NCBI RefSeq assembly: GCF_040954645.1 | Contig: NC_092804.1 | Coordinates: 38,159,753 to 38,223,752, forward strand | Length of the DNA: 64,000 nt | Direction: 5' to 3' | From: Diabrotica undecimpunctata | Taxonomy: Eukaryota > Arthropoda > Insecta > Coleoptera > Chrysomelidae | Shown here: positions 11,210 through 22,972 of the stretch, piece after piece | How positions within the stretch are numbered: the first letter of the stretch is position 1 | Layout: every line of letters starts with the position of its first letter | Made by a program: the position numbers and the translations under genes | Notes under the pieces: generated by a model | What the model was told of the DNA's origin: nothing | The model's database searches: none | Seen by the model: only the letters and a program-made list of their open reading frames with translations

Positions 11210-12335
11210 ATTAACCACCTTCAAAGTAGTTCAAGTGACTCTCAGTTCGGATTTAGAAAAGACGTGGGAACAAGAGAGGCGCTATTTGCGACTCAAACAC
11301 CCATTCAACAATGCCTCGATCACCAGACAAAAGTATATATCTGTTTTATCGAATACCAGAAGGCTTTTGATAGAGTCAAGCTTGAAAAATTGTATGAACT
11401 ACAGAAAATTAAGCTAGATGGAAAAGATCTCCGCATAAATCAAAACTTTTATTGGAATCAAGAAGCAACCTTAAAATATTCCAGCCACACTACTAAAAGC
11501 GTCTGTATACAAAGAGGTGTCCGACAAGGCTGTACAGTGTCTCAATTGCTCTTGTACTCTGAATGCATATTCAAACAAGTCCTAGACGGCGTTGGAATTT
11601 ATATAAAAATAAACGGTAAATATATAAACAATATCAGGTATGTAGACCATATCATTCTGATGCAGAAAAAATGGAAGACTTACAAAATATACTAGACAGA
11701 GTTAATAATGCAAGTAAAGCAATGGGACTGTAAATAAATCTTTAAAAAAACTACAGTAATGGAGATTATCAAAACCAATGAAAATTGTTGCATTTGCCTA
11801 AATAACAGTCAATTAGAACAAGTTCATAAATTCAGATACTTAGAAATAGTACTAAATGATAAGTGGTATCCAGATATAGAAATAAAAACACGAATAGAAT
11901 AGGCTAGGGATATATACAATAAATGGAAGCATATTATCTATAACCGAAAACTAATTTGTACTACTTCTGTATGGAGTTGAAGCCTGGACAGACATTAAAA
12001 TTAAATACCATGAGACGGCTAGAAGCCTTTGAAATATGGCTTGAAATATCGCATAATGCTCAGAATATTATGAACACAACACATTATGAATCGAACAGTA
12101 TTAAACAGAGTTAGAACTTATAACAACGATTAAGAAAAGAAAAACCTCTTACCTAGGCCACATAATGATAAATGACAAATATAACCCGCTATGATTAATA
12201 ATCGAGGGGAAGATAAAGGGCCGAAAATTTGTAAGAGTGAATACTCTTAGTAATTTACAGAATAGAGAACGTTTTAGTGTAGTGATCGCAAACCTCCAGT
12301 AATGGAGTGCACCAGAAGAAGAAGTAGCTCAAAGA
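11210..12335 (+). pseudogene. Non-LTR RT relic spanning fingers to C-terminus
   Basis: In order on the plus strand: a GTREALFATQTPIQQCLD-like fingers segment, ICFIEYQKAFDRVK (first catalytic D replaced by E), RGVRQGCTVSQLLLYSE, and NIRYVDHIILM, where the YADD box has become YVDH. Later frames give a YGVE-like and FEIW segment. The end at about 12290-12325 is AATGGAGTGCACCAGAAGAA, the same 3' terminus type as copies at 3.1 and 36.4 kb. Catalytic residues are lost and stops are many. A MITE lies just upstream. Confidence 0.85.
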
Positions 12336-12640
12336 TCTGCAGTTTTACAAAAATGGCCAAAATGCTAAAATTTGCTTTTTATAGTTAGATGTTCCCCTAA
12401 GATTATCTTCAGTAGAGACTAAAGAATGGCTCTCACTAGAAGTAGCTATGACAGTTGATACACTTCTACTACTATTATAGGTAAAACTTACTACTATTAT
12501 AGGTAAAAACTAAAAAGTTAAATGTAAAATCTAACATTCCATCATTCAAAACGAAACAATTTTAACAGTAAATATAGAAACCTTAATCAACTATGTTCAT
12601 AGACCGACCAAAGAAAAAAACTAAATATAAAATATACAAA

Positions 12641-13156
12641 GGACAGTTAAGATTTTATTTTAAATATAGTGCCTCTACTATTCGCTTATACGTACCTATT
12701 TCATCTTTACAAGACTCATCAGGGCGACTGGTGTAGAAACTTAAACGTGAAATCAAATGTTTGCCATCATAGGAAGTAATAAAAACATAACTGCTTACGG
12801 ACGCAACAGGCGCCATCTGAGAATAAAAACAAAAACCGAAGATTTCTAAGTGTTGAAAACCAAATTAAGATTAATACCTAAATCTGTGCCTTTTACGATT
12901 TTCAAGTCAAATAGACGGTGAATTGGAACGACATGGGGAATCTAAAATTGTATTCCACGACATATCGATTCACCTATGTAAGAACCCTACGTGAATTGGT
13001 TTCTTATACTCAAAATAAACGAGTAATGAAAGACATGGAAAGGACAGTTAAGATTTGATTTTACGTATATTGCCTCTACTAGTCGCTTATACGTATTTCG
13101 TCTTTACAAGACTCATCAGAGTGATTGGTGTAGAAGCTCTAAACGTGAAATCAAAT
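12641..13156. repeat. Pair of ~118-bp direct repeats, 401 bp apart
   Basis: Copies at 12641-12758 and 13042-13156 share GGACAGTTAAGATTT, CGCTTATACGTA, TTTACAAGACTCATCAG and AACGTGAAATCAAAT, at roughly 85 percent identity by eye. The 280 bases between them hold no ORF. The arrangement suits two tandem copies of a ~400-bp unit or terminal repeats of a short element. The rest of 12340-13950 is AT-rich and unassigned, apart from a small tandem duplication of ACTACTATTATAGGTAAAA near 12470-12510. Confidence 0.75.
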
Positions 13157-13959
13157 CTTTTCTTAAGTTATGTTATGTTATCATTACTCTCCAGTGCTTT
13201 CCTTTTCTGTCCTTCTGAGATTTTTTTTATTTTGTTAGTTCTTGAATTTCTTTATATTTTTTATTAATCTTCGTTAGCAGTTGAATACATTTTTAATCTC
13301 ATTTATCCATTTTTAACTTCCGTAAAGTAATTATCTTCCGTAGTAACTTACTCGACTTTTTTTTGTATTTGTTAACTTGTTTGCTGTGGTAAATATCTTA
13401 ATATCTTATCTATTTATTATTTTATTTTAACTAGTTGCCGATATAAGAAGTGATCCTCTAATGTGTTAGATACTGTAGAACATGCAGCTGAAAACCATAT
13501 TTTCGTTTGTTGCAGAAAAAGCTGAATAATAATAAAGGATGTAATATTTTTTGAGCAAACTAGTTGTTTTTATGCTCTTTCATGTTACTACCGTTTAATT
13601 TGTTGTTTATCATTTGTACAAGTCGAAGACATGCGATCTATATTAAAAGTCATCATCTCTAATTAAGTGTCTATCTCCCTTGAACTGCACTACCAGAAGC
13701 GTACTAAGTTACTTTTAATTATATATAATTGCACCTATGTTTAGTAAAGTTTTAATTGGACACTCAACTTCTGTGAAGAAATACAGTATCAAAGAAAAAA
13801 AATAAATGAAGATATTAAACGAAGAATCTTCAGAATGTATTTATTGTTCATTTAGATTTCTTTAAAATCCTTTATTGAGGTCTGTTTAGGCAAACAAAAC
13901 TTGAATAATATCATTATTAAAAAGTAACATAAGGCGTAAATGCCAATGATTATGGATTT

Positions 13960-16440
13960 TTAACCAAAAGGGAACATTAGTCGAACTCAGTTGGCTGGTC
14001 CCTTTGGCTTGACCCAGACGTGGTTGTCATTTTCGAATAAGGGCTCACTATGTTCATTTTGAAATACATAGTGAAATGCCTAGTGAAAACATTCCAAGTA
14101 AATGGAAGAATTCGGTTACAATCCTCCTCCACAAAAAAGGGGATAAATCAGATCTCGAAAAATATAGGCCAATTAGTTTGCTTAACCACCTATACAAACT
14201 CTTTACTCGAATACTGACAAACAGATTAGAAGCAAAACTCGATTTCTATCAATCAGAAGAACAGGCAGGATTTCGAGCGGGACACGGAACAAACGACCAT
14301 TTGCAATGCCTTAAAACTCTAGTTGAAAAGTCTATCGAATATGACAGACCCCTTGCTCTTATCTTTGTCGACTTCCACAAAGCATTTGACACAGTCGAAA
14401 CAGTTGCTATCTTAAAAGCACTATCAGAATGCAGAATAGATCACAGGTATGCAAATATTATTCGAAATATATACGAAAATGTGACAACAACCGTTAACCT
14501 CCATTGCATGACTGAGAAGATAAAAAATTGGCAGAGGGGTGCGGCAGGGAGATACCTTGTCGCCAAAACTATTTATAACAGTTATGGAGTACGCATTTAA
14601 ACGGCTAGAGTGGGAATCAAAGGGTATTAGCATCGATGGAAAGATATTCAATCATCTCAGAGATGCCGATGATATTGTTCTCATAACAGACAACTTAGGA
14701 GAAGCCAGAGTTATGCTACAACAACTACAGCAAGTAACCCAGAAAGTCGGTTTAAAAATAAACTACGGAAAAACAAAAATGATGACCAATCTCGTCCCCA
14801 ATGAGCTAATAGAAATCGAAAAGTCGCCCATAGAACTTGTGGAAAAATATGTGTATTTGGGTCACGAAATAAGGTTAACGCGAGATAATCAAACATGCGA
14901 GCTACTCAGAAGGATAAGTCTGGGTTGGGCTGCATTCGGAAAAATGAGAGACGTATTTAAAACAAATATACCGATCCATTTAAAAAGAAAAGCCGAAAAA
15001 TTGAGAAGAACACAACGAAAGATGGAGAGATCAATGCTTGGAATAAGCTTAAGAAATAGAATAAGAAACGAGGAAGTTCGTAGACGAACCGGAGTGGAAG
15101 ACATTATCGAACATATTACAATGCAAAAATGGAGATGGCCAGGACATGTTGCAAGAATGAAAGACGACAGTTGGACAAAACAATTGCTTGAGTGGAGACC
15201 ACGGGCTGACAAGCGAAGCCGAGGAAGACCCCCAATGTGATGGACCGACGACCTCAAAAGAATCGTGACCAATTGGATAGCAGAGGCGCAGAATAGAAGC
15301 AGATGGAAAAGTGTAGAGGAGGCCTATGTTCAACAATGGACAACTCAGGGCTGATTGATGATGATGATGATGTTCATTTTTGGTTAGAAATCCAGAGGAA
15401 TCTCTTGATGAGATTTGCCAAATTTGATATTACGTCTTGTTACTATATCGATGTTTAGGTCACGATGAATGCCACTATTGCGTACGTACCAAGGTACATT
15501 CATTATATACTTTAGCACTTTGTTCTGAAAACGTTGGATCATCTGGATGTTGGATTTGCTGGCATAGCTCTATAACTGCATAACATAACTCCACGTAAGA
15601 TGCAGTATTTGATTATATAGAATTAGCTTGGATGGATTGATAACTCAATACATTTATCTGAACTGGGTATTGAGCTCATCAAGTTTCTTTCCACCGCAGC
15701 TTACCATTAAAAGTCTACCAAAGGTATTTTGCTCTTATTTATAAATTTAATATGCGTCGATTTTGATTCAGTGAATTTAATGCCCCATTGCTTTGTTTAG
15801 GTGACTATTTTATCAAGAGGAGATTGAAGTTTACTTCACACACTGTTAGCGACATGATCGCCGTACCTTCAGAGAACAGGGCCAATATACTGTAAAATCG
15901 CTTATGTATCTCTGATATAAAACTGGACACAAAATACTTCCTTGTGGCACCCCAGTCCTAATTTGTTTCAGTTTTCAGAAATATTCATGTTTTATACGAA
16001 AATCTATATTTTCGTATAAAACAAATCTGGATTTTCATCAAATTTTATTTTAAAAGATCGTATAAAGGAATCGACAATCAAAAACGCACATCTTTATTTT
16101 CTAATGTTTTCTCAATAACATCTGTATGTCGACGGACTTGGTACTTTGTTAATGATCGAAGGATTATTCCTGAAACCAAATTGATGGGATAGTATGATAT
16201 TGTTTTGATTAAGGATAGATTTGAGGCTGTTCAAGAAATAACTTTCTAAAATGAGTAAATAGTAATAGTGAAATAGATGGATATTACTCAACTTGGCCCA
16301 ATTTCTAATCAGGTTTTTGGAAGCATTATGAGGTCGGCGGTTTTGTACCTGGAACATAGTTTAGCCGAATACAATCATTGAACAAAATTGTTAATTTAAC
16401 CAAAGATTTTCTTTTCTTCTGCAGAAGCAGAAAATACTCT
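13960..16440 (-). pseudogene. Jockey-like non-LTR relic, interrupted by an RTE copy
   Basis: Read on the minus strand from 16440: GTKPPHNA-like (NRRPHNASKN), LSHQFGFRNNPSI (the HQFGFR box), then degraded palm and thumb with WGIKFTESKSTHIKF, followed by RYIMNVPWYVRNSGIHRDL-like residues, the conserved APWYVRN-IH-DL segment of Jockey elements. Stops and frameshifts are frequent. The bases at 13960-14049 carry on beyond the insertion at 14061-15369. The intact family would encode RT without RNase H or with a short C-terminal tail. Confidence 0.7.
14061..15369 (+). mobile_element. 5'-truncated RTE retrotransposon with (TGA)n tail and TSD
   Basis: The copy encodes IPSKWKNSVTILLHKKGDKS, EEQAGFRAGHGTNDH, ALIFVDFHKAFDTVE, a frameshift near 14537, MRQGDTLSPKLF, DADDIVLITDN (catalytic aspartates kept), KYVYLGHEIR and SMLGISLRNRIRNEEVRRRT. 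A TGA replaces one codon at 15238, after which the tail continues as WTDDLKRIV to a stop and GATGATGATGATG. The YGAETW segment between thumb and MERSMLG is deleted. ATGTTCATTTT flanks both ends (14050-14060, 15370-15380). It lies within a minus-strand Jockey-like relic. Confidence 0.9.
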
Positions 16441-16536
16441 CTTTTAATATTATATTATTAAGTCCAATCCCGGTGCCTTTTCTGAATCATATTGTTCTTT
16501 ATTTCATCAGGAAGTTAGTAATTCCCCGTACGTGTC

Positions 16537-16890
16537 CCTGTTTGTGCATGAAAACCAGAGATACTGTGACAAACTGGTGCCTCTGTTTCTGGTAGCCTAC
16601 CGAAGTTCCCAACATAAAGCAACTGGTTAAACTCCTGTAATGGTATTAACTGATCGAGATATGAAGCTTCCCATCGACCTCCTACATGGAAATCTACAGA
16701 CGGAGAGGCGAACCACGAGACACTCTCCAGGTATGTTAGCGACCTAAAGGATAAGCTATTTAAGGTCCACGATTTCGCCAGGAATAAGTTGCAACTCACC
16801 AGCGACCTGATGAAGATTATGTTCGGTTAGAAATCTACTCCCGTTAGCTCCAAGGAAGCTGATTCAGTCTGGCTCTAGCGACCAAAAAAA
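16537..16890 (+). pseudogene. Ty3/gypsy-type integrase C-terminal fragment
   Basis: The plus strand encodes DKLVPLFLVAYRSSQHKATG, which matches the end of the integrase core (LPLFLLAYRSSxHEATGxTP). It continues, with frameshifts, as LPIDLLHGN, VSDLKDKLFKVHDFARNKLQ and DSVWL. The catalytic D-D-E region is missing upstream and several stops occur. The following DNA is AT-rich and then hairpin-rich, as expected if a 3' LTR follows, though I could not delimit one. Confidence 0.8.
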
Positions 16891-17149
16891 GTACAGTAGA
16901 CTAGCGCGAAGCTTTATGCTGTTTTCTATATTTTTAAAATTTAAATATTTTTAAAATTGAATAAAGTAATTTTATTATTTATATATTATATTCAAAGAAT
17001 TCAATGAGTAGTTATTTTTCATACATATTTTAATTTTAACCTGCTTAGAATAAATATATCGAGAGTAGTGAATCGATGTGAAGAACCAATATTTTATGAC
17101 TCTACCCATGATGACGCCATCTTGTGGCGCTAGTTCCGTCACGCTGATG

Positions 17150-17460
17150 TCAACATTTTACTATAGAGAAAAAAGTAATATAACGCCAGTATAGAATCTT
17201 CGCTTCAATAAGAAGTAAAGGTCTAAGTCCCAAGTTGCAACGGCCTTGGGAGGAACCATACCAACTGAGGCCACAGAGTAAGCCAAGGTCGTCCACCTGG
17301 AGAGACTATGTCCTTATGAAACGCATAATACACCAACCTGGTCTATTTAGGCGCTGTTCGGGGCGAACAACCCGAAAGACAGGGGCGACCTGTGCTTTAG
17401 AGAAGCCTGGAATAATCGAATATCGCCTTTTTATCACGACGGAGAGGCTTCTCGAATTGT
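17150..17460 (+). repeat. Hairpin-rich, LTR-like segment downstream of gypsy integrase
   Basis: GC content rises here and several stems are perfect: TCCCAAG/CTTGGGA (17228-17234 with 17245-17251), TGTTCG/CGAACA around GGG (17355-17369), and GAGAAGCC/GGCTTCTC (17400-17407 with 17446-17453). A 142-codon ORF crosses it but follows no family pattern. The position after the integrase suggests R-U5 or leader sequence; this is inference. The first ~45 bases recur inverted at 39920-39962. Confidence 0.55.
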
Positions 17461-18529
17461 CTAACGCACCGTTTCTCTCGATGCGGAAATTGTCGGCGAC
17501 GGTAAGCAGTTACAAGTTACGTTCTGTTTATATAATCCCGCCGAGGCGGCATTGGATTATCAATACTAGTTTTGTAAGCGATAACATTTTGTTGAAAATG
17601 TTTTTGTTTTCTCTAATTCCAACAGATCTATGTTTGAAATGTTGCCAACCATGGTATTCGTAGAATACGAAGAGCATATCTCTTCCGTTAGTAGGTTAAT
17701 AGCGGTATATTCGAAAAAAAAAAGAAGTATATAAGAAAAAGTTCAAGAAAAAAATTGTTTAGAGTTTAAATATTTAATTTAAAAATACAATCAAAATTGT
17801 TGTTAACTGTGATTTTGAAAAATATGTTCATAAATTTGCTAGGGCTTCATGTGCAAAAAAATAATAATTTGTTTGTACCAAAACGATAAATGAAATAAAA
17901 GTATTACCTTGACTTTTCCAACGTGTAAAATACGGTCCTGTGTTGATTAAGCCTCATTATGTGTGCAGTTCTCGATAACCATTGCTCGAAAGATGAAATG
18001 AGACTTGATTCATTTCGAATAGAGATGATAATATCGATTAAAAAATAATGAAAAGATGATTAACTAAATTTTAGCGAGATATCCGAGACATATATGTTGA
18101 TTATCTGATCCTTATTATATCTTATCGCGATGTCTGGTCCTAAATCGAAATTGCCTTTTTGTGCTTTAGTTGTAATCTTGTACGGATAGACAGTAATATG
18201 TTTCGAATTTGATGGTTTTGGATAGTTGCTGATAAAATATAAACCAGGAATTTTAAGGCCTAAGACTTTGTCGGGTGAATTAAAGATGACAGAGAAATAA
18301 GTTTTTCTTAGAACATCGGAATATCACGTATTTGACGAGTTTTTCTGTTAATATATACCTGTAGTAAGCAAACATATGTACACCACTATTTAAATAATTG
18401 TCAAAGAAATCATACACTAATGTTTTAATATCTCTTTTAATTATACAATTTTTGGGTGCAGGAATAAATTATTAATTAATAAATTAAAAATTTAATAATG
18501 AATAAAAAAATATTAAATGTGTATTAATG
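17461..18529. other. Unassigned AT-rich stretch
   Basis: No ORF, repeat or motif that I can support. The composition is typical of the AT-rich background of this window. Confidence 0.3.
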
Positions 18530-18720
18530 ATTCTTCTTCTGAGGTTTTTTCATAACACTAAAATATTATATAAGGTTAGCTAAGACATCTTCAACTTTAG
18601 AAAGTTCAATAATGTCTTCATTTAGACATTCGTCTTCCAAATTGTCTTCATTTTGATCTTTCGCTAGGTTATAGAATGTTGCTTTTCTTTTTCCATAGTG
18701 CACTGGGTCATGGACTGCGT
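18530..18720 (-). pseudogene. Acidic ORF remnant, unrecognised
   Basis: The minus strand reads VHDPVHYGKRKATFYNLAKD and then an acidic run rich in E and D before IIELSKVEDVLANLI and a stop. It is open for about 55 codons without an ATG. I do not recognise the family. It could be a transposon ORF end or noise; the acidic bias comes partly from CTTCATT-type repeats in the plus strand. Confidence 0.25.
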
Positions 18721-18944
18721 CTTTTTAAACTTGGGTGGTGGATTTTACACAAAACTGAAGTGTTTTTCGCGTTGGTTTATACAAGACAGAAGTATGTGTG
18801 CACGCTGAATAAGCTTGGCCTCCCTTAATGAGGGGAGATATCTACGGCCGGGGACCGTATTAGTTTACGTACGTAAAACATACACACACTTAATACAATA
18901 TATAAAGAATACTTAATACAAAAATAAAAATATGTGTGGAGGGA

Positions 18945-19640
18945 CGTAACATAAACTCCAAATGCTCCCGTCCAGTACTTGTACAGGAAAACCACATACT
19001 GTTCAATGGAGAAAAGCTCGATTTCAGACCGTCAGTATCCTACTTGGGTGTCGAATTTTTTAAAGACATTCAATTGGAACGCTGACCTAAGAAACACCCT
19101 AAACAGGGCAAGAAACAGAACCCGACTCCTAAGAGCACTGTGTGGCAAATTTGGGAACACCAGTCATGTTACTTGCCGGCACAGATACAAAACATTTATA
19201 AGATCAATTATCGAATACAAAGCGAAAATCTACACTCTGCTAAATAAAAGACAACTCTGAAGAGAAATTCTGAAGAGAAATATGGGTAAAAACAATGACT
19301 ATTCATCAGCGTTAATCCACCAACTAGCTCTAACCTCCAACAGACTCAATCCGTGATATGATACTTAACCTAAGTAAGAGATACGTTCACTCCACAATAA
19401 ATGGCTCGAATAAAAGAGCAAGACACAAGTAGACACAAGAGACAAGTACTCTCCAGACTTCCAAAAACCTTATTCCCGCCCGCTAAACTTCTAAACACAG
19501 CGGGCAACGAACTTCCTGATGAGTATTGGAATATATTAGAAACAATCCCACCAAATACCTCTGAGAATAGCCTGCACTTGCCAAAAACGCTGATCTAAGA
19601 GCCGATCCTAACAACCCTGAGAGCTCTATAAATAGTAACT
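18945..19640 (+). pseudogene. Jockey-like RT C-terminal relic
   Basis: The segment VSYLGVEF (the YLG box) is followed after a frameshift by FNWNADLRNTLNRARNRTRL, YKTFIRSIIEYKAKIYT, and further on PPAKLLNTAGNELPDEYWN. The order and spacing match the thumb and C-terminal region of Jockey-type elements. The same family occurs on the minus strand at 51.0-51.8 kb, sharing LNRxRRxARLL and LLDEYFNTLE-like residues. Stops in several places make it inactive. No TSD was found. Confidence 0.8.
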
Positions 19641-19659
19641 GTATTAAATAGACAGTAAA

Positions 19660-20399
19660 TGGTAAATTATAACAACTTTCATAAAGTAAATCATAGCTTT
19701 ATAAACACCACCAACCTGAGCAAGTACTGCGAGCTAACAGTACCCAAAAGCCTAGCTTCTACCACGTCTTCCTCTTCAACAAAAAAAGTGGGCCACCTTT
19801 CCTTGAAGAGGCGAAAGTCTATATCGAGGTCTTCATAACGTTTGTCATTCAGGAACCTATTATATAATATATAAGACGGAAGAAAAAGAGGCAAAAGAAT
19901 TTTGAAAATTTTTGCACTCACATATATACGAAATTTGAATAATTTCGTTAAAAAATAGTTTTATAACATCATTTTTACAACAATGTAGTTCCTTCATACT
20001 AATATTTATATTAAGATATAAAAAGACGAAATATTTTTATAGAATGCATAATTCCATTTTTAAACTTAAAATTATTTATTCATCCATCTGCGTTTTGCAG
20101 ACGGTGATTAAAACTGGAAATTTAGAGGGCAGGCGGTCTCTGTAACCTCTGACACAGAAAAGTGCGGCCCACTCATTCTGAATTCATTAAATCCATGTAA
20201 AGTGTGTACATATTTTATTGGTTCATGTTTATAGATTCATTGCTTAGGCACGGGAGATGCATTTATAATCTATACAGGGTGCTGTTAGCGTTTATATTAT
20301 TCTACTATTATGAGAACTTAGGTGATTGTACTATTCTACTATTTGAGTAAATAGTATATTTTATTTTTATTACAAATTTTACCATTTCTATATTCCATT
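19660..20399. other. Unassigned AT-rich stretch
   Basis: A 76-codon minus-strand ORF (19691-19921) has no recognisable motif. The remainder is AT-rich with short direct repeats (TATTCTACTATT near 20298 and 20331) and nothing codable. Confidence 0.3.
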
Positions 20400-20700
20400 A
20401 TTGGACTAACTAGTACTTTTTTTTAAGATAGATCTAATACAACAAGCGCTTATATATTTCTTTCTCTTCGCCTCTTCCAGCTGTAACTGTTGCTACAAGG
20501 TACTCAGATTCCGTTTCGTTCTCAAATTTATACTCTATCTCATTCGTTCTTAGAGTGATCCATTTATTTTCTTCTGCATTTCCTCCTCTCATTTCCATGT
20601 ATTTGTTTTTTTTTCGTGATTTATAGTCAGGCCATATTTTCTAGCATTTTCTTCAAATAATGTTGAACATTTTTTTGTTTTTTTTTGTAGAATTTGTAGA
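20400..20700 (-). pseudogene. RT thumb-region scrap
   Basis: The minus strand carries ARKYGLTINHEKK, then in another frame ITLRTNEIEYKFENETES, EYLVATVTAGRGEEKEIYK. This fits GLxINxEKTKxM followed by F-x-YLGVTVT-x-G-x-E-EIxxRI of RTE-like pol. It is short and frameshifted, with no boundaries found. Confidence 0.6.
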
Positions 20701-21626
20701 ATATTAACAACTTTGAACTGAAACTTAACAGAAATTTGAATTGCCATCAAAAAGAATTCTATAACTATCTGTAAGCAGGAGGAACTTCATATAGGGGGTA
20801 TGACTTCGGGGGTATATAATGAATAATAATTTTTAGTCCAGTAGATAAGCCTTTTGCGATATACGCTCTACCGACAATTTTTTTAACGTGATGTCGCGTG
20901 TTATGTCAAATTTTATCTAGTTAATATGTCCTTGTTTTCATCTGTGTGTATTTTCGTTAACAGTACAGTCTTGTTTGTGCTGTTTATTAACAAAGTACAA
21001 ATAGTTACAAGAGGTCGTCTACCTTCAATAACGAATGGATATTACGAAAAAGAAGATATAACCTATGAAGTTTTGATTTTTAACCAAAGTATACGTTTCA
21101 ATAGAGACAAGGCGTTAAACGGATGCACATCTTAACTCTCATTCATTTACCATTTCTAGCTACGGTTCGACAAGAAGAATTAGACCAGACAAGAATTTAT
21201 TAACATACTAATAGAATGTAAATTAAAGCTGGTTTTTTTCGTCCATTGGCATTCTTTAGGGGCTTAGAAAACGTTGTATACCTACACGTTAATATTAATT
21301 AAACATGGAGTCTTTAATAGCGTGTGGGAACAGCGAAGACAAAGAACTTAATGAGTTCTGGTATCAGGCGCTCTCTACTTCACGTCGACGAAAAAAAATT
21401 ATTGTTCAAGACTTTGAGTGGTGAGTTTTTGCAATTCGTTTCCTATATTGCATATTATTTCTATTGAAGATATTTTTTCGCTAGTGATTATATGTATATT
21501 TTTAAAATTCCAAAGCAACACTGGCTGTACTTTTATATTATAAACAGATAAATAAGTATGGTGTATGTCACGTGCCTAATTATAGCATAGCTATATTATT
21601 TTTTCCATAGTTTCATATTTTGGACT
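20701..21626. other. Unassigned spacer
   Basis: A plus-strand ORF (20926-21135, 69 codons) has a hydrophobic start (SLFSSVCIFVNSTVLFVLF) but no further support. The last 13 bases before the next element form its left TSD. Confidence 0.3.
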
Positions 21627-22906
21627 TATATTTGTCTACGGAATTGCAGTTACTAGTAGTATTAGCAGAATATATGGGAAAATAATAAAAAATCGAATAG
21701 AAGAAGAATACCAAGATATGGAAGCCGAAGAACAGGCTGATTTTCGTGCAGGTCGATCTACAATAGACCATGTCTTCTCTATTACTCAGATAATTGAAAA
21801 GAAAGTTGCTCGTGGCCAAGAAGTCCATCTGACGTTCGTAGACCTTAGGAAAGCATATGATAGTATCCCGCTTGATAAATTATGGGAGGCACTGGGGAAA
21901 ACAAATATTAATATAGAATTGATTGAAGCAGTAAAAACGTTGTACTACCAACAAACAACAAGAATTAAAACAGAAAATCTGATAACACCGGGATTCAAAG
22001 TGACTAAAGGACTAAGACAAGGATGCTGTATATCCCCAACATTATTCAAAATATACCTCGAAGCAGCACTCAACAAATGGAAGAAAAAATGTACGAATAT
22101 GGGCATACCACTAATAGACTTAACTTTTTACACTCTGTGCTTTGCGGATGACCAGGTCATCATCGCACAGGACTCTGAAGACCTTAGTTACATGATGCGA
22201 AAACTATTAGAAGAGTTTACAGAGTGGGGTTTGGAAGTGAATATGAAAAACTGAGTACATGAGTATCGGAGGAGATCAACATAACCTTCTCATAGAGGAA
22301 AATCAAGAAATCAAACTATGTGATAACTACAAATACCTAGGAGTAAAGATCACTCAAGACGGAAAATTAGATGCAGCCATTAAGGAACGAAATACACAGG
22401 GAAGGAAAGGCATAGCCTTACTAAACAGCGTACTGTGGGATAAAAACATCTCTAAAGACAATAAAAGAAGAATATACAACACCATAATAAAAAGTATCAC
22501 AACATATGGATGCGAAGTGTGGCCCCTAAAAGACAGAACAGAGAAAATGCTTAGAGCAACAGAAATGGACTTCTGGCGCCGCTCGGCGGGAATCTCCAGA
22601 CGCGACAGAATAACAAACGAGAGAGTCCGAGAAATCATGGGGGTTACACATAATATTGTTGATGACATCAAAACGACACAACTCAGATGGTACGGACACG
22701 TAAGGAGAATGCCGGAGAATAGAATACCAAGACAAATTCTTGAATGGCAACCAAGAGGTAGGCGAAGACCAGGAAGGCCTAGAAGAAGTTGGAGAGAAGG
22801 AGTTGATAAAGAAATCAGAGAAAGAGAACTGGAGGACGATCTATGGAACGATAGAATGAGATGGAGATTGGAAATCGGAAGACGTCGAAGAACGTTGTAA
22901 ACCGAC

Positions 22907-22908
<2 letters not shown>

Positions 22909-22967
<59 letters not shown>
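22909..22967. repeat. (TA)n tail
   Basis: About 55 bases of TA repeat directly follow the stop of the upstream RT frame. This is the 3' tail of that element and the landing site of the next. Confidence 0.95.
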
Positions 22968-22971
<4 letters not shown>

Positions 22972-22972
22972 C

